Positions 45,205 to 57,199 of a DNA stretch of 64,000 nucleotides are shown here, in pieces; position 1 is the stretch's first letter; every line of letters starts with the position of its first letter. The stretch spans positions 12,096,027-12,160,026 of the forward strand of contig NC_087068.1 in NCBI RefSeq assembly GCF_963678635.1, in the 5' to 3' direction. The translations under genes and the position numbers were made by a program. Under the pieces are notes generated by a model that made no database searches, had not been told where the DNA came from, and was given only the letters and a program-made list of their open reading frames with translations. The DNA is from Symsagittifera roscoffensis (Eukaryota; Xenacoelomorpha; Acoela; Convolutidae).

Positions 45205-45792
45205 CTGTTGCAAACAGAAAAGCATCCTATCTAAAAACACTCAGAGTTTCAGATAGAACAAATATAGGAGGGGTTGCAAAGCCAAACGCAGAAAGGAAAA
45301 CGTTGAAATGCAGATGATAAAGTTCAGTCATTACTACTACAATTAGCAACCGTTAACCACTCCTCTCTCAGCTGACATTGATGCTCTTCGCTAAATTCAC
45401 TCGCTAAAGTTCAAACCCCCACCCCTGGTTTTTTAGAATAAAAAGGACGGCGCTTAGGATAAAAAATTTATGTGATTCACGTCTTTAAGATCTAAAAAAT
45501 AACTAATTGGACCCCATAATATCTTGAGTATTAATTAGTTCACAAAAGAGTTTAAGTATCATCGGGCCGAAAAACGGCTTATGTTATAATTCAGAGTGTA
45601 TAAAGTGCTGGGGAAAAAATGGAACAGACAGATTTATATTAAAGATAAATGATTTCTTGTATCAAGTTAACACCATCTACTTCACCCACTCCTCTTCGCG
45701 CCCACCATCCCGCCCTCCCTCCTTCCGTTAATTTAACTTATCCGTGATAATCTGACGAGACCTTCAGACCGGTTTTCTGTTTTAAATTCAAC
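45205..45792. other. Intronic/non-coding DNA left of the env-bearing element
   Basis: Presumably an intron of the YccV-like gene. No exon is seen. The last bases before the LTR are CAAC (45,789-45,792), the candidate left target duplication whose partner lies outside the window. Confidence 0.4.
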
Positions 45793-46202
45793 TGGAACCT
45801 GATCTAAACTACATTTTATGATTGGATAAATTAGATATTTTACCACTGTAAAGTATTTAATATTAACCAATCATGATCCATCTAACTAACAACCCACTTA
45901 TTTGTAAGTGCTGAAATTACTTGTAATTTCAGCACCAGAGAGATTTGAATTTAACTTAGAAATTAGTTGCCTCTCCAAGAGAACTTCAGCAGCCGCAATA
46001 AACCAGTATATCCTAGATCTATTGAGCCTAGCAGAGACTAGTTAAACAACCTGAGACTAGATAGTATAAGAGTAAGATTAGGATCGGTATTAGACTAAGA
46101 AGTTGCACGAATCTATCCGGCCGAAAATAAGATAGCGTGACGAGCAGACGGTGTACCCTATCCGAAATTACTCTATGAGTTAACCACCTCGGTCATAACT
46201 CA
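45793..46202 (+). repeat. 5' LTR (410 bp) of the env-bearing element
   Basis: Begins TGGAACC, ends AACTCA, and matches the solo LTR at 33,217-33,626 along its full length. AATAAA at about 45,997-46,002 could be the poly(A) signal. A short inverted repeat (GTGCTGAAATTAC and its partner GTAATTTCAGCAC) lies near 45,909-45,936. Confidence 0.9.
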
Positions 46203-47456
46203 TCTGGTGCGACCATAAGTCTCGAACAAGACCTTAATAGCCTAGAATTAACCAAAAATAGATTAGAATTTAGACAAAACATTTAAAAAATGTTATACGA
46301 CGATAATTTAATCGAAATGTCTCTACGACTCAATAGATCAGAGCCAATATTCCGAACGATAACAGAACTACCCGGAATTGCAAGAAGACCTCGAACCAGA
46401 GACGACATACGACAAAATAGAAACTTACCAAATAGTTATATGATAGTACGGCAAAAGCCAACACAAACTTTTATATTTAGAATTTTATTAGCAATGAATT
46501 TAGATTTTCATTTGCAAACATAAAATTTTGAAGTCAATCTTCATAATCATTTCAGGCGCTAAAACAAAACTATTAATATACAATAACGATTGATAAAAAG
46601 ATCTCAGATCGTTTTCTTAAAATTCTGCAGTATTATATAAAACATGTTTGGAAAATACTTATTGAAAATCAAAACAAAAATTAGTAGCATGACAATAAAC
46701 TGTTAGTAATCATAAAATCATCCAATTGTCCCAGCTTCATCACCTAAAACATAACAGCAATCATAAGCTCACTAATATCATTAAAACACTAAATCTTTTT
46801 CTTAAACAAATTTAAACCATTTTAAACTTAAATTCACTTAATTTTAAAATCAGATCATCAAGGCTTATCCTTGGATCTTAATTCATTTTCTATTTAATTA
46901 AATTTTAAAACTTGATCATCAAGGCCTATCCTTGGATCAAAAAGAACAATTTTGTTCTCCCCCACCCACTTAGCTAGTGTCTAACGACCTCAAACGTCGA
47001 TTCACTATCCAACCCTTTCTAAAAACCCAAGACTAATAGAAATTTTTCAACAAAACTAACCATTCAAATTAGGATAAACAGTGAAGAACTTCGGTTATTC
47101 ATCCTTCACTTGAACCCTCCTCTTATCAAGACCCAGGATAAATCTTAGACTTAGTAAGTTTAAAATAGTATCTAACGAACTACTCGCGTTCTAATTATAC
47201 CTGAACCTTGTGGATCGATTTACTATTCTCCAACCCTTGAACACAATCACTACCCCTAAGTAAGATTAAGTAAGTTAACACCTTAGCTTATACTAGCCAC
47301 GAGAAAGTAAAAAATCATTCTTCGGAATCGATATACTTTTCTCTCCAACCCTGAAAAAATAGACCCAGGTTAAGCTAACCAAAAAATCGTAAGGACTAAC
47401 AGGTTAAGAAAATAGAAATCATCTAACAACTTTCTGCATCCGTCATCCTAAGCCTT
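46203..47456 (+). other. Leader region of the env-bearing element
   Basis: About 1.25 kb between the LTR and the first long ORF. It holds a 77-codon ORF at 46,290-46,523 (MLYDDNLIEMSLRLNRSEPI...), which may be an upstream ORF or chance. The bases GATCATCAAGGC.TATCCTTGGATC occur twice (about 46,855 and 46,914) and look like paired stems. Splice donor and packaging signals would be expected here but cannot be identified. Confidence 0.5.
46205..46214 (+). promoter_or_regulatory. tRNA primer-binding site
   Basis: TGGTGCGACC starts two bases after the LTR. It is complementary to a tRNA 3' end of the form GGUCGCACCA. I do not assign the tRNA species, because that needs the host tRNA set. Confidence 0.7.
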
Positions 47457-47924
47457 ATGTCATTTAAAAATCTAGGAAACAAACAAACAATCGTATTACA
47501 CAACTGTGAAATAGATAACAAAAAATACGATCTTGTAATCACACCTCATACACAAACAGTTGGATATATTAGAACAAAACGACAAACACTAAAAAGAAAA
47601 ATAATAAACAAACAAAGACAAATCACACGAAAAAGATTTTCCAAAAACAGAAACGCATTTTCAGAATCAGAAGCCAGCAATTTAGACGAACTTTATAAAT
47701 TAAAAGAATCAATTGATAAAAGTTGTCCCATTCACGATCAACTATATTTTTCCGACTCAGAAACAACTTCAAATTCATCAAAAAGAGGAAAAAGACGAAT
47801 AAAAAAGCAATATAAACACAAACCAGTATACTTATATAACTGGAATCAACCAATTAGACACATCGATAATTACCTATTAACAGTCATTAAACGAAAAAAT
47901 GAGCCAAACACACACTCCAAGTGA
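47457..47924 (+). CDS. Pre-gag ORF, basic protein of unknown function
   Basis: The frame has 155 residues from ATG at 47,457. The protein is strongly basic, with clusters KRQTLKRKIINKQRQITRKR and SKRGKRRIKKQYKHK separated by an acidic Ser stretch (SESEASNLDELYKL). These clusters could be nuclear-localisation or RNA-binding signals, which is inference. It overlaps the presumed gag ATG at 47,899 by 26 bases. Most Ty3/gypsy elements have no ORF in this place. No family is recognised. Confidence 0.6.
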   Translation: MSFKNLGNKQTIVLHNCEIDNKKYDLVITPHTQTVGYIRTKRQTLKRKIINKQRQITRKRFSKNRNAFSESEASNLDELYKLKESIDKSCPIHDQLYFSDSETTSNSSKRGKRRIKKQYKHKPVYLYNWNQPIRHIDNYLLTVIKRKNEPNTHSK

Positions 47925-49688
47925 AGATAGTCCAGATGATGAAATATCTTCCCCTTCCTCGTAGATGCAACCAATGATAGAGGACAGCATATATTTTGCA
48001 AGAATTTACTCCTAAATTCTTTTGAACCCGGAATCAGCCCATGTAAAACAGAGTTCCCAGATGTAAAAATCAAAAGACAAATTATTGATCACTATCTGAA
48101 AGATATATGTAATTTGACACAACACTACGGAATCTACACCATAGAATTAACCTCACCAAACCCGAATCACCGCAAATATGTAATTCAAACAGACGACCTT
48201 GATTTAGAATTTTCAAAAGTATTCTCAGAATATATAAAAAGCATACAATATCATAACTCACAAAGAGCAAACTCCATATTTACTAATCAAGTTTTTGCAA
48301 TAATATATAGTTATATCTCAATATTAGAAAACGAAATCCCAATCCCAAATGTCTCACCGACAGAGACATCCAAACATATAAGGGTACGACATGAAATCAC
48401 ACTATTCTCATCTTTCCTAAATATAATTAAAGAAAATTTCACTAAAGATGAAGTTTCACAACATACAAAACATGACTTACAAAAAATTTTGGCATGGTTT
48501 ATAATAGATTATTTCACACATAATATAGATTTAATTTCACAAGCAAGAAAAAATTTTAGATCTCAAAATTCAAACGATGATACCGCCATCACAGAACAGT
48601 CAGACTACATTTGGGACCCCGAATGGTCTCATTATGCATTCATAAATTTTCCACAATCAATTTCAAGTCAAGCAATAAGTACAATATCTTATACAAGAGA
48701 TTATGTAAGAGTAGTACCATTAACCATTGACGCAACACCATTAAACTACAATACATTTTTACCTGATACTCGAAATAACAGTTTAAACTCGACCGTCATA
48801 CACAATGAAAACCTCAATGGAACTAAGAATCTCACTCAACAAGATATTCAGACACCATCGCACTTCATAAACGAAGAAATTGTCCAAACAACAACTACAC
48901 AACAAAGTATTTCACCGATACGTCCAAATTTAACAACACCAAAAAATACACACACTTCACTAGCACAGGTAACCTTACAACCAACCGTTAAACCTTCGGT
49001 TGCTCCAAAATATTCACAAATGGATTACCAAACATATAGACCCATGACAATACCGTCAAAAACACGCAGAACGTTCACAAGAAACAATTCTGCGGAACAT
49101 AATTATAATTATACACACTCATCAAAAACAAACTATCCTCCACGAAATAATAATAATAATCAAATCAGATCTCGATATTGGAATAATCCAATGGCAACAA
49201 CCAATTCAGTAAATTTTCAAGCTAATCCACATCCTCCACAGGATCATAGTGAAAATTACCCATTCTTTCAACAGAATAAAAATAAAAAACAAGCACCTCA
49301 TCAAACGGATTACCTATCCTCTGATGATGATTATTTACAACCAGATATATTTGCACCATATACCCAAGAACATCGCGGACAAGGAGTACAGAAACCATAT
49401 ACATATCATAGAATTTTTTCTCCACACCAGATAGATACACAAAATCAACAACCAATACAAATGCAAAACCCAATTAATACACAGTCTTTTCAACCAACAC
49501 AAATGCAAAATGAAATACCACTTCCATATTATCTTCAACAACACGAAATAACAAAAAATCAACTTTCAAATTTTTCACAACTGCCAAATGCAGCAGAATC
49601 ATTACAAATGACAATGAATCCATACCTTATGGGTGGATCATCAATAACATCAAACAAACCATTAATGGTATTCACAGGAACAGACTGA
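47899..49688 (+). pseudogene. Gag N-terminal region, interrupted by a tandem duplication
   Basis: An ATG at 47,899 opens MSQTHTPSEDSPDDEISSPS and stops at 47,962. The following frame, open from 47,943, continues as VDATNDRGQHIFCKN and then runs to 49,688, so a one-base frame change lies near 47,955. The long segment (48,114-49,688) has a helical N-terminal half and a Gln/Asn/Pro-rich second half (QTYRPMTIPSKTRRTF, PPRNNNNNQIRSRYW, QPIQMQNPIN). The frame ends artificially at the duplication junction (49,686). Without the duplication it would run on into the capsid-like region. Confidence 0.7.
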
Positions 49689-50571
49689 ATGAAAACCTCA
49701 ATGGAACTAGGAATCTCACTCAACAAGATATTCAGACACCATCGCACTTCATAAACGAAGAAATTGTCCAAACAACAACTACACAACAAAGTATTTCACC
49801 GATACGTCCAAATTTAACAACACCAAAAAATACACACACTTCACTAGCACAGGTAACCTTACAATCAACCGTTAAACCTTCGGTTGCTCCAAAATATTCA
49901 CAAATGGATTACCAAACATATAGACCCATGACAATACCGTCAAAAACACGCAGAACGTTCACAAGAAACAATTCTGCGGAACATAATTATAATTATACAC
50001 ACTCATCAAAAACAAACTATCCTCCACGAAATAATAATAATAATAATCAAATCAGATCTCGATATTGGAATAATCCAATGGCAACAACCAATTCAGTAAA
50101 TTTTCAAGCTAATCCACATCCTCCACAGGATCATAGTGAAAATTACCCATTCTTTCAACAGAATAAAAATAAAAAACAAGCACCTCATCAAACGGATTAC
50201 CTATCCTCTGATGATGATTATTTACAACCAGATATATTTGCACCATATACCCAAGAACATCGCGGACAAGAGTACAGAAACCATATACATATCATAGAAT
50301 TTTTTCTCCACACCAGATAGATACACAAAATCAACAACCAATACAAATGCAAAACCCAATTAATACACAGTCTTTTCAACCAACACAAATGCAAAATGAA
50401 ATACCACTTCCATATTATCTTCAACAACACGAAATAACAAAAAATCAACTTTCAAATTTTTCACAAATGCCAAATGCAGCAGAATCATTACAAATGACAA
50501 TGAATCCATACCTTATGGGTGGATCATCAATAACATCAAACAAACCATTAATGGTATTCACAGGAACAGAC
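48804..50571 (+). repeat. Tandem direct duplication in gag (two copies of about 884-886 bp)
   Basis: Copy 1 is 48,804-49,687 and copy 2 is 49,688-50,571. Both start AATGAAAACCTCAATGGAAC and end GGTATTCACAGGAACAGAC. By eye they differ at a few substitutions, one extra AAT triplet in copy 2 (about 50,030-50,046) and one missing G in copy 2 (GGACAAGAGTAC against GGACAAGGAGTAC, about 50,265-50,275). The missing G shifts the frame of copy 2. The high identity indicates a very recent event or an assembly error. Confidence 0.88.
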
Positions 50572-53337
50572 CCTGAATATTCTGTAGAAGATTATTTAAA
50601 TGCAGTAACAGCAAATTTAATTTTAAATATAGGACCTGAACCAATTAATACGCCACTACATCAAAACTGGATACATCGACGCACAGCGTTGATACAGACA
50701 ACCTTAGACGGCGCAGCCCAAAAATGGTTTTCAGTATTGCCTATAGAAATAAAATCAAATTGGAAGAGATTTACACAAGAATTTTCAAAAATGTTTGACT
50801 CCGAAAGAAACAAACAACAACAAAGAGTTTTATGTAATGAAATTCGCAGATTACCAAATGAAACCATCAAACAATTAGCAGTACGTATCGAAACACTAGT
50901 TCGAAAAGCATATTCATTAAATACACACGATTATAAAAACACAAAAATGACAGAAATCTTAATGATGACCTTAACACCTCAATTAAGGAAAATAGCAATA
51001 AAAAAGAGAGCATCCCATCCCTCCTCAATTCGAGAGCCCGATTTAGATTTTCGAAAAAAAGTAGACAAGCTAGAGCAAGCGGAAATCACAATGAAACTTG
51101 AAGAAACAGAAAATCAGAAATTACAATATGTTAACCGAATCGAAACAAATACCACAAGTATCAACAATATACAGGAATCAGATACAGACCTTGTTGAAAA
51201 AATCACTGAAATACTCAATATCTATGAAAAACACCCAAACTTTAAAGGCAAACCATCTTTCAAAAAATGGTGTAATTATTGCCGACGATACGGACATAGC
51301 ATTTCTGAATGTAGACAAAAACAACAAGATAATCAAAACAAACCTCAAAAATATAAAGAACCAAATAAATCATTCTATCAGTACATGAAGAAAGATCAAA
51401 ATCTACCGAACAAAAATGTATACAGCAACAACAGTTCAGGAAAACCACTTCCGAACAATACCAATTACACGAGAAATCAATCACCATATAACTCAAGTTA
51501 TAGAGGAAGATCACCAGAACGAAGAAATACACAAAATTCGTCACAAAATCATTACAATAGACCAAATAGTCGAAATAACTATTCCAGATCAAATTCAAAT
51601 ACAACACAATTTGTTTCTAGATCTAATTCCCAATCAAGGAATAGATACTATCCAAACAATCAGTCACGAAACTCATCATATAATAGGAATAGAAACTACT
51701 CCAATAATCGAAATAGAAGTTATTCAAACAACCGAAATCAGAATTACCCGAACAATCGATCAAGGAATAACTCATATAACAGATCAAACTATCACAGATC
51801 AAACAATAATTATCAAAATAGATCACGAAACAATTCACAAAATCGACATTCAAGTTATATTAATCGTTATAGAAATTATTCCCAATCACCACACAGAAAT
51901 AATAATCATTATAACAATTCCAACAATCGCCACAGAAGTAGTACACCTAAACATCAAAGACATATAAACCAAGTACAATCAAATCAGGAAACAACATCAG
52001 ACCCCCCAGGTATTGATGACACAGTAAATGACGAACTACAACTAAATAAAATAAATTGTGGATCATCAGATTCAGAAAGTGAAACAGAAAACACTACCTC
52101 CATCAATATGATAACAGTCGAAAATGACTACGAACCTATTCTATATGAACAACCTTTTTCATCACATATATATAAAAACCAATTAGAACTCCTTCACAAT
52201 TATTATATTGAACCCATCCATTCCACACAAACAACACAAGAAACTAACGAAATCAACACTACAAATAAATCCAATGAAAATGACAAAACAAAATGCTTGA
52301 ATACAAATCACATCTATCAAAATATACAAAAAGAACAACCCAAAGAAAAAATTTGGACAATACCATTTCTTTTAGAAAGTCCAAGAAACAAAGAATTTCA
52401 ACCACCAGATCTTGAAATTGATTTTCTAATTGATTCAGGAGCAGAATCAAACATAATAAACATTCCCACATGGAATGAGATAAAAACATTACACCCAAAA
52501 TTAACACCTCTTGAAACCTCCAGTAAACTAGCAACAGCACAAGGATCAACATTGGTAAACTATGGAAAAATTCAATTATTTCTTCTCCCCGCAAGAACAA
52601 TAGAGCAGAATAAAATTTTAAATAAACCATTTAAGCAAATATTTCATATCACTGATATTAAACACAATATCATTGGAATACCCATTATCTCTAAATATAT
52701 ACCAACAATCAACATCTTGAATAGTAAAATACTAATCAAAGATAAATACACAAAAACAAAAGACACATCACTAACATTTTTTCAAAGATTAAATAAACAA
52801 CCACCATTCTTTTCAAAATTTTATCCAATCTATAACCAACAAAGAAAACACCTGAAACCACTATCAGGAAACATATATAATTTTTCAATAAAACAAGTTC
52901 ACCAATATGATAAAAAACAAAATAAACAACAACTCTATATGTCAGATTTTGAATTCAAACCTATCCATAAGTTTTTCAAAATCACAATCTCATCCATAAA
53001 ATATTTGAAAAACTCGAATTCAGATATTATATCTCTACATGTATACAACAATACACCCTATCAAGTAACATTACCTTTAGGACTTTTAGGCTATTGCGAA
53101 ACCAACGCTACGATGTCACCAATACACGAAAAAGAATATCGCGTAAATAATATACTCCAATTATTAGATATTTGTCAATCCACAATTCTTAATGAAGAAT
53201 TATCCATAAATAATATAATAAGTAATGAAAAGAGAAATACAGACTATTTCACAAAAACCCCATATTTCAAACCTACATTCAACATAAGTAACTACACAGA
53301 GACTCAACAGAAGTTTTTAACAATGTTTAACTTCTAA
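50347..53337 (+). CDS. Gag capsid-zinc knuckle-protease polyprotein
   Basis: The frame has 996 residues, starting inside the second gag copy. Residues about 75-250 are a retrotransposon capsid (WIHRRTALIQTTLDGAAQKW, then LRKIAIKKRASHPSS). A CCHC zinc knuckle lies at C309-x2-C312-x4-H317-x4-C322. Residues about 350-540 are an unusually long Asn/Arg/Ser-rich stretch with repeats of NNRNRSYS type, which could bind RNA or phase-separate (inference). The aspartic protease motif is D696-S-G-A-E. The frame stops with TAA at 53,335, where the second pol copy has CAA. RT lies beyond the stop in the same frame. Confidence 0.85.
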   Translation: MQNPINTQSFQPTQMQNEIPLPYYLQQHEITKNQLSNFSQMPNAAESLQMTMNPYLMGGSSITSNKPLMVFTGTDPEYSVEDYLNAVTANLILNIGPEPINTPLHQNWIHRRTALIQTTLDGAAQKWFSVLPIEIKSNWKRFTQEFSKMFDSERNKQQQRVLCNEIRRLPNETIKQLAVRIETLVRKAYSLNTHDYKNTKMTEILMMTLTPQLRKIAIKKRASHPSSIREPDLDFRKKVDKLEQAEITMKLEETENQKLQYVNRIETNTTSINNIQESDTDLVEKITEILNIYEKHPNFKGKPSFKKWCNYCRRYGHSISECRQKQQDNQNKPQKYKEPNKSFYQYMKKDQNLPNKNVYSNNSSGKPLPNNTNYTRNQSPYNSSYRGRSPERRNTQNSSQNHYNRPNSRNNYSRSNSNTTQFVSRSNSQSRNRYYPNNQSRNSSYNRNRNYSNNRNRSYSNNRNQNYPNNRSRNNSYNRSNYHRSNNNYQNRSRNNSQNRHSSYINRYRNYSQSPHRNNNHYNNSNNRHRSSTPKHQRHINQVQSNQETTSDPPGIDDTVNDELQLNKINCGSSDSESETENTTSINMITVENDYEPILYEQPFSSHIYKNQLELLHNYYIEPIHSTQTTQETNEINTTNKSNENDKTKCLNTNHIYQNIQKEQPKEKIWTIPFLLESPRNKEFQPPDLEIDFLIDSGAESNIINIPTWNEIKTLHPKLTPLETSSKLATAQGSTLVNYGKIQLFLLPARTIEQNKILNKPFKQIFHITDIKHNIIGIPIISKYIPTINILNSKILIKDKYTKTKDTSLTFFQRLNKQPPFFSKFYPIYNQQRKHLKPLSGNIYNFSIKQVHQYDKKQNKQQLYMSDFEFKPIHKFFKITISSIKYLKNSNSDIISLHVYNNTPYQVTLPLGLLGYCETNATMSPIHEKEYRVNNILQLLDICQSTILNEELSINNIISNEKRNTDYFTKTPYFKPTFNISNYTETQQKFLTMFNF

Positions 53338-56300
53338 CATTCACAAATAACACAAGACGAATTTGATAAATTAGCCAAACAGCTAATAAAATATTCATCA
53401 GTCTATGCAACATCCAAATTTGATGTTGGCAAAATCAGCTCATCACTACATCTCCCATTAAAACCTGACGTTGTTTTCAAAAAACAAAGAGCAAGTAAAG
53501 TACCAATTCATCTACACGATAAAGTGAACAGATTACTCGACATTTTAGAACAATACAAAATTATATCACCGGTAAACAAAGAAGAACAACCAAAAGGTAA
53601 CACATTTATCAACCCTGTTATCATCCTAGCAAAAGGAGAATCATTAAAAATAGTTCTAGACGCTAGATATGTTAATTCACTAATAGACGAATCAAAATGC
53701 AATTGGCCTAATGAACCAATACAAGTTATTTTAACAAAAATAAACGGAAAATACTTTACAACCGCAGATATGAATAGTGCATATAATCAAATGCCACTAG
53801 ATGAACAATCGCGACGCTTAACACAATTTGTTATTGGAAATCAGCAATATGAATTCAACCGCCTATTCTATGGAATATCCATAGGACCAGCAGCATTTTC
53901 AGCCTTTATGAGCAAAATTTTTAGACCACTAATACTCAAGAAAAACGCAATCACTTATTTAGACGATGTTTTTATGCAATCACAGACAAAAGAAGAAATG
54001 TTTAAAGTTTTAGAACACTACCACAAAATACTTCAGAACGAAAATCTGAAGGCCGCCCCCGATAAATCACATTTCTTTTTAACAAGAGTTAAATTCTTAG
54101 GACATAATATAGAAAGAAAAACAATCACTCCATTAAAATCACGCATTGATGCTATTCAGAAGCTCCAACCACCAACAAACAAAAAGAAAATCCAAGAATT
54201 CCTTGGAATGTTAAACTTTTTAAGCAAATATGTCTATAAAATGCAATTATACCTAAGACCTTTTTATAATATACTTAGACAACAAAATAATTTTGAATGG
54301 AACACAGAACATCAAGCACGATTTGAAAAAATTAAAAAACTCTTAACTGAACAAATTTCGAATACAATTCCAGATCCAAATCAACCATTTTATGCAATGT
54401 GCGACGCTTCGAATTTTGGCATAGGCGCAGCATTATTACAATCACATAATGGTACAAACAAAATGAACCTTATATCAGCAAATTCTCGATTATTCACTCA
54501 AGCAGAGCTACGACTTTCAACTCTAATGAGAGAATGTACAGCCATAATATATACACTAACAGAATATGAATTTCTGATACTTGGATCAAAACATCCAACA
54601 GTTCTATTTACAGATCACAAACCAATCATTTTTCTCTTTACACAAAAATCCAATCCGAATCACCGAGTTTATAGATTTCAATTAATTCTAATGAAATTCC
54701 CAAACTTATATATAGTTTGGACAGCAGGAAAAAATCTTGCATTACCAGACACATTAAGTCGAAATACACCACCTGAATTACTTACACGTAAAACTACAGT
54801 TGAAATACCTAAAAATATAAAATTCTACCTTACAGAAAATGAAACATCACCCCGACTAGAATGCAAATATGCAGTAAAAACTGACGTTGAACAATCACAG
54901 ATAAATAATCTACAACACTTCCCACTTTATTTAGATTGTCAAAATAACCACTACGAAGTTGATCTACTTGGAACATCAACTTTTAAACCAATTCCATATT
55001 CACAATGGATAAAAAATAACACACAACAAAAAAGAAGAAAACAATACCCACATAAAAAAGACCTTTTTGCATTAATTGAAAAAGAAAATCTAACTGATAA
55101 AATAAATTTATCAGGACCACAAACAAACGATTCGAAATACACAATAAATCTAGTTTTTGACCTCCATGACCCACTTGATACAATTCCTTTATCTAACAGA
55201 ATTATCCATAAATAATATAATAAGTAATGAAAAGAGAAATACAGACTATTTCACAAAAACCCCCTATTTCAAACCTACATTCAACATAAGTAACTACACA
55301 GAGACTCAACAGAAGTTTTTAACAATGTTTAACTTCCAACATTCACAAATAACACAAGACGAATTTGATAAATTAGCCAAACAGCTAATAAAATATTCAT
55401 CAGTCTATGCAACATCCAAATTTGATGTTGGCAAAATCAGCTCATCACTACATCTCCCATTAAAACCTGACGCAGTTTTCAAAAAACAAAGAGCAAGTAA
55501 AGTACCAATTCATCTACACGATAAAGTGAACAGATTACTCGACATTTTAGAACAATACAAAATTATATCACCGGTAAACAAAGAAGAACAACCAAAAGGT
55601 AACACATTTATCAACCCTGTTATCATCCTAGCAAAAGGAGAATCATTAAAAATAGTTCTAGACGCTAGATATGTTAATTCACTAATAGACGAATCAAAAT
55701 GCAATTGGCCTATTGAACCAATACAAGTTATTTTAACAAAAATAAATGGAAAATACTTTACAACCGCAGATATGAATAGTGCATATAATCAAATGCCACT
55801 AGATGAACAATCGCGACGCTTAACACAATTTGTTATTGGAAATCAGCAATATGAATTCAACCGCCTATTCTATGGAATATCCATAGGACCAGCAGCATTT
55901 TCAGCCTTTATGAGCAAAATTTTTAGACCACTAATACTCAAGAAAAACGCAATCACTTATTTAGACGATGTTTTTATGCAATCACAGACAAAAGAAGAAA
56001 TGTTTAAAGTTTTAGAACACTACCACAAAATACTTCAGAACGAAAATCTGAAGGCCGCCCCCGATAAATCACATTTCTTTTTAACAAGAGTTAAATTCTT
56101 AGGACATAATATAGAAAGAAAAACAATCACTCCATTAAAATCACGCATTGATGCTATTCAGAAGCTCCAACCACCAACAAACAAAAAGAAAATCCAAGAA
56201 TTCCTTGGAATGTTAAACTTTTTAAGCAAATATGTCTATAAAATGCAATTATACCTAAGACCTTTTTATAATATACTTAGACAACAAAATAATTTTGAAT

Positions 56301-57199
56301 GGAACACAGAACATCAAGCACGATTTGAAAAAATTAAAAAACTCTTAACTGAACAAATTTCGAATACAATTCCAGATCCAAATCAACCATTTTATGCAAT
56401 GTGCGACGCTTCGAATTTTGGCATAGGCGCAGCATTATTACAATCACATAATGGTACAAACAAAATGAACCTTATATCAGCAAATTCTCGATTATTCACT
56501 CAAGCAGAGCTACGACTTTCAACTCTAATGAGAGAATGTACAGCCATAATATATACACTAACAGAATATGAATTTCTGATACTTGGATCAAAACATCCAA
56601 CAGTTCTATTTACAGATCACAAACCAATCATTTTTCTCTTTACACAAAAATCCAATCCGAATCACCGAGTTTATAGATTTCAATTAATTCTAATGAAATT
56701 CCCAAACTTATATATAGTTTGGACAGCAGGAAAAAATCTTGCATTACCAGACACATTAAGTCGAAATACACCACCTGAATTACTTACACGTAAAACTACA
56801 GTTGAAATACCTAAAAATATAAAATTCTACCTTACAGAAAATGAAACATCACCCCGACTAGAATGCAAATATGCAGTAAAAACTGACGTTGAACAATCAC
56901 AGATAAATAATCTACAACACTTCCCACTTTATTTAGATTGTCAAAATAACCACTACGAAGTTGATCTACTTGGAACATCAACTTTTAAACCAATTCCATA
57001 TTCACAATGGATAAAAAATAACACACAACAAAAAAGAAGAAAACAATACCCACATAAAAAAGACCTTTTTGCATTAATTGAAAAAGAAAATCTAACTGAT
57101 AAAATAAATTTATCAGGACCACAAACAAACGATTCGAAATACACAATAAATCAAGTTTTTGACCTCCATGACCCACTTGATACAATTCCTTTATCTCAA
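53196..57199 (+). repeat. Tandem direct duplication of RT-RNase H (two copies of 2,002 bp)
   Basis: Copy 1 is about 53,196-55,197 and copy 2 about 55,198-57,199. The offset is 2,002 bases at every point I checked, with no indels. I noticed about seven substitutions by eye (near 53,261, 53,335, 53,470 twice, 53,712, 53,743 and 55,151). Because 2,002 is not a multiple of three, the copies lie in different frames, and translation from copy 1 ends just after the junction (55,215). Confidence 0.9.
53338..55215 (+). pseudogene. RT-RNase H copy 1 (cut off by the duplication junction)
   Basis: After the TAA at 53,335 the same frame is open to 55,215. It encodes RT (DARYVNSLID, ADMNSAYNQMPL, YLDD at about 53,956) and RNase H (MCDASNFGIGAALLQ, LFTDHKPIIFLF), then stops 18 bases past the junction. 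It has no integrase of its own. Its protein would be an RT-RNase H without integrase, and could only be made by reading through the stop. Confidence 0.85.

Noticed and set aside
49222-49562. Minus-strand frames of 75-83 codons with hydrophobic residues
   Set aside because: They are antisense of the A-rich gag and recur identically in the duplicate. The hydrophobic look comes from complementing Asn/Gln/Lys codons.
51416-51967. 183-codon plus-strand frame overlapping gag
   Set aside because: It is a +1 shadow of the low-complexity Asn/Arg/Ser repeat region and has only repetitive Ile/Thr/His content.
55157-55197. Start of the second RT protein at TTG 55,157
   Set aside because: Those bases are the out-of-frame tail of copy 1. 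The pol frame of copy 2 really begins at the junction near 55,198 and has no start of its own.
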